Below are positions 33,631 through 44,600 of a stretch of 64,000 nucleotides of DNA, in pieces. A program made the position numbers and the translations under genes. The first letter of the stretch is position 1; every line of letters starts with the position of its first letter. Source of the DNA: Siphonodentalium dalli (Eukaryota; Mollusca; Scaphopoda; Gadilida; Siphonodentaliidae); contig CP136062.1 in assembly GCA_032622095.1 (NCBI GenBank), forward strand, positions 157,408,875 to 157,472,874, given 5' to 3'. The notes beneath the pieces were generated by a model, which saw nothing but the letters and a program-made list of their open reading frames with translations, was not told the DNA's origin and ran no database searches.

Positions 33631-34140
33631 CTAAAATGCTAAGGCTATATCATATCCATTGAGTAGTGTCTTTATAGTATATGAATTATGAATATCACAG
33701 AAGCAATTTCGTCTACTTTCCGCGTACATGCGACATTCGATTAAGAAGTGAGTTGGGGTCTCCCTCTCACCACATGCACACCTGGGGTCATCAGGAATAT
33801 GATTTGTTTTGAGGTCGGCGTTTATGTTACTACAACCCAGACGGAGTCTGCAGTGGTATATTTGGGCAGGTCGCGTGTATATGTTTTGAACATAGCTTGG
33901 TTTGGATAACAAGTTTTCGTTCAATTTAGTTTTGAATTCACTTAATGAATCGATATTTTGAATGTTTTGTGACAAATTGTTCCATGGGTCAATCGATGAT
34001 GGTAAGAATGATTTCTTGTAAATGACGGTGTTCCAAGACGGGGCCGACAAACTATCTGCTCTTGTGTTATGCGAATGAATAGAACTTGTCTTGGGAGGAA
34101 CGTACAGTGATAGATACGGAGGTGATAAATGTTTGACCAT
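33631..34140 (-). pseudogene. LINE C-terminal region with Cys/His motif
   Basis: Starts MVKHLSPPYLSLYVPP directly beside the previous segment. It contains the conserved HNTRADSLSAP and FLPSSIDPWNNL phrases and ends with a zinc-knuckle-like CACGERETPTHFLIECRMY. The stop at 33631-33633 is probably the original end of the protein. Confidence 0.85.
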
Positions 34141-34662
34141 TTAAAAAAATTGTATGAGTTTTGATTTCTTGCGACGGTCCTGGAGGGTCTCCCAGCCGGT
34201 TTCTCCCAATATGTTAGTATTCTTGCAGCTCCTCGTTGCTCCTGTAACAATTCTAGCAGCCTCATATTGCAATCCTTCAATTAGATCACTTTCTTCTTGT
34301 GTACAGTTATCCCAGACAGGAGACGCATATTCAAGTATAGGACGTACATATGTGAAATAAATTTTTTCAAGCGTCTTCCTGTCTAGGACAAACTTATACC
34401 TTCGAAGTAGTGATAATTTTACTGATGCCCTGTTAATGATGTCCGAAATATGTTCTGACCATTTTCCATCGGCGCTGAAAGTGAGTCCTAAGTGTTTTTG
34501 ATTTTGTACTTCTGAAATTATGTTGTTCGACATTATCAAATTCGGGTGGTTGATAAGAATATCTTTACATGAGAATAATAATGTTTTCGTTTTCAATTCA
34601 TTAAAGTCTACTAGCCATGATTTGGACCACCTTTCTATTTTGTTTATATCATTATTCATCAA
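34141..34662 (-). pseudogene. LINE RT thumb segment
   Basis: Continues the RT after a frameshift: MNNDINKIERWSKSW, then NQKHLGLTFSADGKWSEHI and YVRPILEYASPVWD (the typical thumb motif), ending QDRRKKSKLIQFF at a stop. That stop follows a run of seven T (minus strand), so a one-base slippage indel explains the break with the next segment. Confidence 0.85.
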
Positions 34663-34670
34663 TTCAGCTG

Positions 34671-35846
34671 CTAAAATAGGTTTTCAATCGTCAAATATAG
34701 TGATGTGTCGTCTGCGAAAAGTCTTATAATGTACTGAATATTTTCAACAATGTCGTTAATGTAAATTAGGAACATAAGAGGACCTAATAAATATCCTTGT
34801 GGTACACCGGCTGAGACCTTTCTCCAGTTAGAGGAAGTGCTTCCAATAATTACTCTTTGCTCTCTGTCTGAAAGGTAATTTTTCAACAATGCATGATATG
34901 TTCCACAAATACCATTTTGTTCTAATTTGTATAGAAGGCCTTCATGCCATACTTTATCAAAAGCTTTACTTATGTCGCAAAACAAACTTCTAACCTCCTT
35001 CCGATCATCCAAAGAAGAAATAATGTGATGATACATGTCTGTCAGTTGATACACTGTGCAGTCATTTGGTGTAAATCCTGATTGGAGATTAGTTAGAAGC
35101 CCGTTTGTACGTATGTACGTAGATATTATTCTATATAAACATTTCTCAAAGACTTTAGATACACAACTTAGTAGTGACACAGGTCGATAGTTTGTAGCCA
35201 GACTCGGATCACCCTTTTTATACACAGGGGTTACGTTGGTTCGCTTCCAATTCACTGGGAAATAGGAGTTGTTAATGAATTTGTTGAACATATACTCTAA
35301 CGGTCCTGCTAATGAAATGGCACACATTTTCAAAACTCTAGGGCTAATACCATCGGGACCAGTTGCTTTGGATGCTTCGATGGAACTCAATGCGCGATAT
35401 ACTTCTTGAGTACTAATTAGTTTATCTGATAAAGTATCAGTAACAGTAGTTGTGAGAGGGGACAGTAATGGAATTACATTATTTGATATGGAGGATATAC
35501 CACAAAAACACTCATTAAGTACGTCGCTCTTTTCCCCGTCCTCGTACACTAGAAATCCATCTTTCATGAGAGACGGTATTGGTTTTTTATCAAAAAATAA
35601 TAATTTATTCAAAGTTTTCCACCAGACAGAACTATCAATATTTGGACCTGAAAGGATATTCTGTGTATGTTCTCGTTGGTTGTTTTTAGCTCTACGGATT
35701 TCTTTCACTACTTGATTTCGTTTGGTTTTATAACGATCCCAGGTGTGTGGTGATTTTTTAGCTTTAGCTACATTGTATAATCTTTTCCGTTGGCGAATTA
35801 GTTTACGGATTTCTCCATTCATCCAATTAGGTTCGTTTTCTCTCAC
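34671..35846 (-). pseudogene. LINE reverse transcriptase core (391-aa open frame)
   Basis: The longest intact segment. A basic N-terminal stretch (residues 1-60) is followed by RT motifs: SKATGPDGISPRVLK (about 165), FPVNWKRTNVTPVYKKGD and NYRPVSLLS, ISKAFDKVWHEGL (metal-binding Asp), AGVPQGYLLGPLMFLIYIND, and the catalytic FADD box at residues 377-380. GVPQGYLLGP has Tyr where Ser is usual. The frame is lost directly after LTIENLF and continues in another frame at 34662. Confidence 0.9.
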
Positions 35847-35979
35847 AAGAACTTTGTTATATATTTTTCAGCACAAGCGAGCACTTTTTCAGTGAATATC
35901 GGGTCTAGGCTATTGACATTTAGATACTTAAGTTCAAATTCCAATTATTGAGTTCTCTATTCAGTCCTGGCCAATCAGC

Positions 35980-36712
35980 TTGATTATATGCCCACATTTT
36001 TCTTCTGTAGCAATGTTTCTTTGGTTTCGGTCGATTAGAGAGAAGTTTGAGTGCTATCGGGCAGTGGTATCTCACTAGGTCAGCGAAAAAAGGGTCTAAA
36101 ACTTCGTCTAAATCTTCGTCTAAAAGGGTCTAAAACTTCCATATTTTCGTTGTTGGTAAGAAAAATATCAATTAATGATGATGATGATTCGGTGAAATTC
36201 GTCGGAGCATCAATTAATTGTTTAAATTTGCTACCCAGGCATATATCATGAATATGTGTTCCACTTGTATTTAGTTTGTTACAGTTAAAATCGCCATTAA
36301 TGATAATATGTTTTGGTCAGATGTGGCAGCATCAATATTTTCTTTAATTTTATGCCACAAAATGGCAAGCGCATCTGGTGGCCTATAAAACACTCCAAAT
36401 CGAACATTCTCCTTTTGTAATTGTATATCAACCCAAACACATTCTAGTTCACTATTTTCTAAATCGTATCGTCGTATAAAAGATAAATTATCGCGAATAT
36501 AAACAGCAACTCCTCCCCCTCGCGTTTCGGTGACCCTGTCTTGTCTTTCGGGTTCGTGAAATCCAGGAAGAGTCAAACCGTGATTGGAATCACTTGCTTT
36601 GAACCAAGTTTCTGTGAATGCAAGGATATCACAGTCTTCAAATTCAGCGGCAATAACATCTATTTTAGGGGTTAAACTTTGAATATTAAGGACATGTGGT
36701 TGGCGGGTTGAT
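35980..36712 (-). pseudogene. LINE endonuclease domain, truncated and frameshifted
   Basis: The frame begins within the domain (NIQSLTPKIDVIAAEFEDCD), then the catalytic-Glu motif FTETW, the glycine motif ETRGGGVAVYIRD and VFYRPPDA. Near 36290 the frame shifts; in the next frame the expected NGDFNCN motif appears. The C-terminal HCPIALKL is present near 36050, where the usual SDH is replaced by RYH. A short tandem AAAACTTC/GTCTAAA insertion (36098-36140) disturbs the region. Endonuclease activity is not expected. Confidence 0.8.
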
Positions 36713-39700
36713 TATCTATGTGTATGGATTTGTTAACTTAATAATACCAATGATTTATTGGCATGTTGCTCTGTCTGTATAAAACATAATAGCATTTATC
36801 ACACATTGATGTATATAAATTTATATGATTGCAAGAGGATAAGTATACGCTGTGCATGTATATTTTCTTATGCTCTTTCCAGGATTACAACTTTAACTGA
36901 TATAGACAACTAGGTCACTACATAAATTACCTTGATATTGCTTTTATGAACAAACGTCGTCACATTGGACATTGCTAAACGTCCATTTAAGGAAAATGTA
37001 TAGAAGATATTTGATGGTTAGTTTAACTGACTTAGTTACTGTTTGTTGAACAGTTTAATGTGTATTACGCGTATCTTTGTTGGTCGGAGGTAATATCGTG
37101 ATTAAAAAGATGCCAGTGTTAGAGGGTTAATTAGTTAATAAAATCGTGTAAGCCATTTCGGAATAAATATTAATTTCCATGTGTGAGTTTGCAATTATTC
37201 TTCGGGTACGAAGACGGTAAAGTTTAGGCTAATATATCTATTCCTGTATTATAGAGGGTATTTGCCTATAAACTAAAATTTGAAATAGACATGTGGAGTA
37301 TGTCATTGATCACGTGATCAGCCATTATGGGTTTGTATTGTACAGTTTTTCTGTGTGTAACATCCTTAGCATTCGGAACGAATCGCTGAAATAATTGGCT
37401 ATCAATCGAGTTCTGCTCTTGTATGTGCTTGCTTTCCGGCAATGATTTGTCATGGCAAAGATCATAGATGGTCATTATATATAGACCTGACACAAACGGA
37501 GCCTGGTGAACTGATGGGTAACACGTGATTGAATGGGCATCAAATGAAGCCGAGTTCCGAACGTATTCTCTGCGTGATTGTGTGAGACCAACTTAGCACT
37601 CGTAACTAATTGATATGCATGTAATGTGAAATATGATACTTGAAAGCATCCCTCTGATCGGCATGTTAAATTTGCCGGGTCCCTGTACATGACGAGGGAT
37701 TATAGCATAGTGAACGAATGATAGATCATTATTAGTGTGTCAGCGAGCAGTGAGATAATTTTTTTCTAATTTGTTTTTGTGGCGATTTCTCGTAGGCAGA
37801 ATTTGATGGGTTAGCTTGACTTATGTTTCTCCTATTATGTTTGAGATGGTCTGGTCTTATTGGGGGGGGGGGTGTGCTTTCCCAATTGAATGCAATGCGC
37901 GCGATAGGCGCCGTGCGGTGTAATAATAACTTAATTAATGGATATCAAGTAATTTTGAGTTTAGATACATATTATGGACTTTTTCGAGTGCGCGAAACAG
38001 ATAAGTTAGTACGTGGGTGCTATGCCAACCTGGGTAATGTAGCCGATATAACTCTATAGCAAAATATCGTCTTAACTATGATAAATTGTAAATATTTACA
38101 TTACGATTGGGGACCCAACCACATGTATAAGCGATAAAGTAGCACAAATGATTTCGCCACCGATAGTCATTTTAATTGATTAATTTATAAGAATGGATAT
38201 ATGTGTGTATTAATACTTGTCAAAATAACAACCTTGAGGCAGGTTATCCTCCATTTTTATATGATCATCCTACGGGAGTGTTTCTCAAAACTTTAAAGCG
38301 AAGATTAATATTGAGTGGAGCTGGTAACTGATTGCAGCGAAGAGAAGTGATGGGTGGGGGATAATTTATGTTATATTGTTATTTAATGGTTATATTTGTT
38401 TGTTTGTTTGTTTTTTTTTTAAATTTTTTATTGATAAAGAAGAATAATAACAAAAGAAAGAGACAAAATACATTCCCTCATTCATGCTCTCTGTCCAAAA
38501 CATGGAAGAGTTTATGTGTTAGGACAATTTTATCATCGTTCAACTTAAAAGCAAGACCAATAATCGATACTAGGTACTACCTTGATATATGTTTTTGCCT
38601 GAAAAGGACTTTCTTTAGCAACAACAATGATAATAAAAAACAATAGATTATTTGTTTGTCTTCAGAATAACTTTAAATTTCCCTTATTAACCGGCTAAAG
38701 TGGTCGATGGTTTGCAATATTTAAGGTTTGCAAATTCAATGTTTCAACACTATGTGCAGCTTTAATTGATTTAAGTTCTGAATTTAACATAAACAGTTTA
38801 ATTAGTAAATTTAACCATATTGAGACCGTATTGTAAATATTGTGAATATTGCCTGGTTCGATAGCAAAGGGGAAAAATACACAACGCTCGCTTGAATTGC
38901 GTTTGGGACTGTGGTTGTAAAATGTTGTGATGTGGTTAAGCATACCATGTATATATTGACGTTCTTGTGGACTGTATTACTGGACCAATAAGAATGAGAA
39001 TGATCGCTCGGGTACCGGGTAATTGATTTATCCTGTGTGTTGTTCAGGGTCACTGTTAAGGTAGGGTATACTTTGAGTCTGTAATTAATGGTTATATTTG
39101 TTAATAACAATATGAAGCAGAGGAAATGTGACTGTAAGCGCTGGTTGTTGGTAGCGATATTAGGGTATGAAGAAAACAGAGAAGACACAGATCGTGGCGC
39201 GGTATACAATTAAATGAAGAGCGTTTGTATATTGGGTAAGGTTTTTGGCCGCTTGATGTACTTGTGTTTTGAGTGCTATGCTGTGCGATAAAGATCGTTC
39301 GTTGTGGCGTATTGGGTTTGATATGAGATTAATCGTGTCATTACGTGAAAAGTTGCGCGTTTTCTACCAGATTGGTGTTTTATTGCCCGTGAATGACATG
39401 ATGCGTGTATATGTTGCGCATATCGCGTGGGGGGGGGGGGTGTTGTTTAATACATTAAAGTGAAGTCCAGTTTGCGTGTTAGCTGTGTCCAGTTGGCAGG
39501 TTAGCTGTTTTAATGCGATGGCTTAAATGAAGAGCGCTTAGTGGTCCCTACAGATTGGATAAATACCTAATGGTTAAGTGATTCCATGGTTCATGTTCCA
39601 TGTGCCCTTAAATGAAGAGCGTTTAGCGGCAGAATAGGTTGAATGCCATTAAAATGAAGAGCGCGTAGTGGTCCCTAAAGATTGCAGTGTATGGTTCGAT

Positions 39701-40619
39701 ATAATTAAAAGAGTTTAATGGAGAATAATTTGTTTTCTTGTGTTGCATTTAACGAGAATTATCACAATATATATGGCTTTTATGTAAATTTTGGAGGTTT
39801 AATGTTGTGTAAGTGTATAGTGTTGTATAATAAAGAGTATTTCGTATGCATGAATCTGTTAGGACATACCAATTGCAAATAATGTTGTAGTAGGATATAT
39901 TGGCGCGAAATGTGTCTTTGTTTTGTTCCAACGCGTGTACCTGGATGAAATGTGGAAATGGGTGTTTCAAGGGGTGTGCAAAGTGTTATGTATAGCAGCA
40001 ATGATAAAGTGAACGGTCACTCATCCGATTTCCAGAATAATGATGTGCACGAATCTGTAGAGATGAATTTCTATACTGGAACAGTATATGGGCTAACGAA
40101 TGTTTTGTAGATGTGAGTTTGTGTGTGATGAAAGTGTGTCCGGTACCGTGTGTGAATGTTTATATGCGGAGAACATGTTGTCTGTGGCTGGAGCTGTGTC
40201 CGCGAGCGTGCGTGAGTGTTTATTGTTGGATTAACGGTGTAATATGTTGTTGACAAAACTCTGTTCGAGACGTACTGACAGGTTATAGCTGGAGAAGCGC
40301 TGTGGTCTGTATAGTTGAAGAAACTTTGTCGGCGAACGTGGCGAAAACGCGAAATATCTATGTGTGGTTGAAATTGTACGTGTCTGTGTGTGATGTTGTA
40401 TTTTCGATCATTCTAAACGCGAGAATATTGGTGATCACGGGATCAGCCAATGCCATCAATCTGTGTTCCCGTGGTTGAGTCGTGGTTGAGATTGTTTGGT
40501 TTGTTGACCGTTGAGTGATGCGTTCGTCTAGTATGTATCTTGGCAGTGGTCGTCTAGTGGCTGAGACTTCAAGTCGTTTAGCTGTGAGACGTAGAACTGC
40601 TCAATGGTACCATAAATAA
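36713..40619. other. Long stretch without recognised gene
   Basis: AT-rich DNA. The phrase TTAAATGAAGAGCG plus TTTAGTGGTCCCTA-like sequence recurs four times (about 39211, 39525, 39609, 39652). A 132-codon open frame on the minus strand (38811-39209) shows no recognisable domain. No LTR-type gag or pol, tRNA or splice-bounded exon was found. Confidence 0.5.
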
Positions 40620-41057
40620 TATGTGATGTAATGACGACACATAGATGTGGATACCAATCTTTAATGTATGATGCAGAAGATAATACTCAATGAAGGTATA
40701 CAAATGAAGTCGCTGAATCAATGTATATAAACTAAGTCGCGAAGTGAAGGCCCCGAATGATAGGTGATGTACGGATAGGTATTGGAACCTCAGGACGAAA
40801 TGAGTCAAGTGAAAGCATGATGTAATGGGGTGTAGCTGTGTCTTATATATTAATTGGGATGAATATTAGATGAGGTATTTGGCAATACACATCGGCGTTG
40901 GCTCTGCCGTTATGGTCATTCCCTATGACCATATTTGGGGGATCGACTTCATTGTGTGCGGGTCTGGGCTGTGATTAAGACGTGCGAGGTTTCTGTAAGG
41001 AACCGAGCACTGATATTGAGTTTGGGTTCTATATTATACTTAGCACGAGGGACGATA
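40620..41057 (+). repeat. Long direct repeat, copy 2 (LTR-like?)
   Basis: Second copy of the 29147-29585 sequence, starting TGTGATGTAATGACGACACA and ending GCACGAGGGACGATAT. No purine-rich tract precedes it. It lies 400 bases upstream of the transglutaminase first coding exon. Confidence 0.75.
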
Positions 41058-41472
41058 TATTTATGTCACAAAAAGCCAGTTACTTTTAGTTTTGATCAAG
41101 CCTTTCTCAAACTCAAACGCGAACGGAACAAGGAGCGTAGAGCTAGCATACAATACATTGGCTATAATTATGATACTATAAGCAGGTGGTTCTGTCATTT
41201 ACTCTCTGAGCCATACACACTGATAAGGCTTGCATATCTGGACATATACATGGGAATTCCTTAGGCTTTGTGATACAAGGTAGCCATTATACTCACGTGT
41301 TTGGCGCAAGGCGATGCTAATATTGTTTTTTCTAAAACTCCAATGATATAATATAATATTCCATTATCAATTTGTATCAAACGTGTACGAATAAATTACA
41401 ATCGTCTGCCGAAACAGTTGGAAAATTTACTCTGATGATCACATAATTATGTGCTTATATCATATATTTCAG
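41058..41472. other. Stretch upstream of the first coding exon
   Basis: Contains an open segment to 41264 (DQAFLKLKRERNKERRAS part) of unknown meaning. It ends with the acceptor TATATCATATATTTCAG at 41472, implying a 5'UTR intron and a promoter further upstream that I could not locate. Confidence 0.4.
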
Positions 41473-41475
41473 ACA

Positions 41476-41674
41476 ATGCCATCGAGACGAAACAACAGAC
41501 AGAGGAGTTTAAGGGGGCGGCAGTCGTGTGCTGGTCAGGAGTTAGAGGGATGGGGGTCGCGTGCAAATCGGTTGGGTAGCGACATTACGGCACTACGCGC
41601 ACGCATTCAGGCTATGCGGAGAAAATATGGGTTCGTGAGTCCTGACGAGGAAGACGTCCCACCTCCTACTGGAA
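41476..41674 (+). CDS. Transglutaminase coding exon 1 (N-terminal tail)
   Basis: Follows the acceptor at 41471-41472; ATG at 41476. It encodes 66 residues beginning [16 protein letters not shown], very Arg-rich, then a predicted helical stretch ([17 protein letters not shown]) and an acidic end EEDVPPPTG. The donor GGAA/GTGAGT at 41675 gives phase 1, exactly what exon 2 needs, and the junction would read [14 protein letters not shown]. Assignment is inferred from phase, strand, start codon and position; the tail itself is not conserved in the family. The alternative is that the frame continues to 41808 and is unrelated. Confidence 0.6.
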
Positions 41675-44600
41675 GTGAGTATGCTGCATTACGCGAAAAC
41701 ACCATTGTGTTACCCTGCTCCCTACAACAGCCGATTGTCACTGGTTGGACCTGGTCACATGGGGAGCGACAAATCACAAATAGATTGTCGGCCGGTGTGT
41801 GTTGGTAGCAACACTTTTATCGATGCTATCAACCATCGTCGCATAGTTCTCAATTAATAATCTTCTGATTGGGGTCATAACCCCAACTCTTTCAGAAAAA
41901 CACCATATCGTAGTAGTCGTCTTAATGTCTGTCTGAGATATTTATCAAATTCTTTTACCATTATTTTTCTCAAATTCAGTAGTTCAATTCCATGTAGAAT
42001 TATGGGGGTTACAAAGGTTTTCCATAATTATGTCATGAAGGGGGCAACCCATTTTCCCATTTAACCTTGCGGCTTGCTGTAATGCGCGCTGCATTGTACC
42101 ACCTAAAAGAATGAATGGTGGCTAAAAGAATGAATAAACTGTATATGGCAAAGGGGCAGCAATTGTCGGGATTATTGTGGCAGTTTCTCTCTATGTCTAT
42201 GTGCTTTAAAGATTGTGTTGTAATTACCTCTGTATTACCGAATGTTGTTTAGGTATATGCGTATTTGCTGCTGCTGTTGTTTAAGTGTGACAATATATCT
42301 TTTGTTGGTGTTCGTTGAGAATCGGTGTTTGCATGGTGTATACTATTCTGGTCAGGACTTGCCTTAAGTCTATAATATGAGAGTAGGTGATATCACATGT
42401 TATTTTACTCCTAATTAAATTCGCGCAGTACTATTTCCACCGGCACTACGCACACGCACCGATGGGTGCGCGAATTAAAAAAAAAATGATAAAAAAAATA
42501 ATACACCCTATATCTAGTTGGATGAACGTTGTATACAACTCGTTGGTGCGAATTTGTTGTGTACTTATTATCCAACAGTTTAGTACGATGTACACAACTG
42601 ATTGCGTGAACTGCCTTCTGTGGTATTACTTTCATACCACATTGGATAAAACCGCCACGTGACCGGGTCATCCAATAGCAGCGCGTTTCCGGTGCGGGCG
42701 AGCATGCGAGTATTTGGCTCCAAATATTTCAAAACAAGATGGACGACTGTATGAACAAAACTCCTGAGCGACTGGAAAATGGGGCAAGACGTCGTGGATA
42801 GCTTTGCCGGTATAGTATACCTTTGTTATAATTATTCTTTGTACGATACACTGATTATGTAGGCTTTATGTATTGAGTGTATATTTAATTATATTTACCA
42901 AATTTTGAAGTTTACAAATTTACACAACTGCTGACGGCACTAATTTGACTAATGTAGTACACTCATACACTCAACACATAAAGCCTACATAATCAGTGTT
43001 TCGTACAAAGAATAATTATAACAAAGGTATACTATACCGGCAAAGCTATCCACGACGTCTTGTCCCATTTTACTTTCCAATCAACGTTCGGTAAACTTTC
43101 CAATCAACAAATGTCATCCAACTCTACCCAACACCACCCAACAGTTCAATAAACGTAGATAGGTGCTGGGGGCAATTAACGTTGATTGAGTGTTGTGTGA
43201 AATTTCATCCAACACGTTGTAACGGTTGTATAATTAACATACAACCGTTGGTAGTAAATATATATGCAACGTTGTGTAAAAGTGTATCCAACAAAATTAT
43301 CGTGCAACTTTTCACACAACGTAGATAGGTGCTGTGGGCATACAACGGTTGATTGACTGTTGGATAACTTCTTATCCAACTAGATTTAGGGTATACGACT
43401 CCCAAGTTTAGTCTAAACCACAGTCCATATGAAATACCAGAGTGCTGTGTTTCCGAGTTTACATATATTATGAACGGTTGAATAGACAATTACGCCTATA
43501 CATGTATGCACATATTTACATTCGGCTATCAGATATCAAAACCATTGCTCGCAATTCCAGCGACAACTCATAGACATTAATAGTGCAGATCCACGGGGGA
43601 GAACTGCGACGTGAGGATCGGTGGCATTCCGATAAAGAGACGGTGGAATTCCGATAAAAATACAGTGGAAATCCGATAAACGAGACGGTTCGCTTTCGGC
43701 GACAAACGAGATTTTCTTCGTGTTTGGGCATTCAAACGGAATTGCCGTGACAAATCAGGTTTCATATCATCATATCGTTATTTAAGTTACTAATATCCAT
43801 CAAAATCTAGACGTTACAGTGACTAAAACCAAGAGAATAGCCATTTAAAAGTCACGCGACGGTTCGTTTTCCGATGAAAGACACGCGACGGTTCGTTTTT
43901 ATCGGAAAACGAACCGTCGCGTGACTTTTAAATGGAGATTCTATTGGTTTTACTCACTGTAGCGTCTAGATTTTGATGGATATTAGTAACTAAAATAACT
44001 ATATGATGATATGAAACCTGATTTGTCACGGAAATTCCGTTTGAATGCCCAAACACGAAGAAAATCTCGTTTGTCGCCGAAAGCGAACCGTCTCGTTTAT
44101 CGGATTTCCACCGTCTCTTTATCGGAATGCCACCGATCCTCACGTCGCAGTTCTCCCCCCCCCCGTGAGATCGCCACAACATTGTGATGTGTGTAGTTAC
44201 TAGTTTATTGTCTACACGATGTAAATCCGCCGCGATGGTGTTTAATATAGGCCTACACATATACTATCTCCAACAATGACCAAGAACCGAAACTGTCTTC
44301 AGCTCCAAGATATACGAAAATATCACAGAGATATTACGAAAAGAGTTCTCTCAGTTTTGAATTCGCGCCACTATAGGTGTGCGAATTTAAAGGTACGAGA
44401 GGCCTTGGCGGTGGGTATCCTGTGAAAATATGTCCACCCGTCAAAAACCGCCACAAACAGAAAGAATATTAAAATGTAGATATACTTTGTTCGTATACAA
44501 ATAATAAATATCACATAAACAGTATGTTATTGTCATATGTTTGACCAATGTTATGTAAACAAAAGCATAAAACTTTACTTTCCTGGTGTTTGTTTATATT

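Larger units (their letters stand above)
33631..36712 (-). mobile_element. Non-LTR retrotransposon (endonuclease + RT), 5' truncated
   Basis: Reading right to left, the minus strand shows an APE-type endonuclease (from about 36712), a reverse transcriptase (34671-35846), the RT thumb (34141-34662) and a C-terminal Cys/His region (33631-34140). Domain order is that of the Jockey/CR1/L2-like group of LINEs; I cannot fix the clade. The 5' part of the endonuclease and everything upstream are missing, a usual outcome of incomplete target-primed reverse transcription. At least three frameshifts and some internal stops make it inactive. It sits between the two 440-bp direct repeats. Confidence 0.9.

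Noticed and set aside
38811-39209. 132-codon minus-strand frame
   Set aside because: Low-complexity Ser/Thr/Tyr-rich translation of AT-rich DNA, no domain or partner.
29147-41057. Calling the unit a definite LTR retrotransposon
   Set aside because: No TG...CA ends, primer site, polypurine tract, target duplication or gag/pol; kept only as an open question.
41058-41264. Open segment with KRERNKERRAS, possible 5' exon
   Set aside because: Begins inside the direct repeat, has no clear donor linking to 41476 and no recognisable domain.
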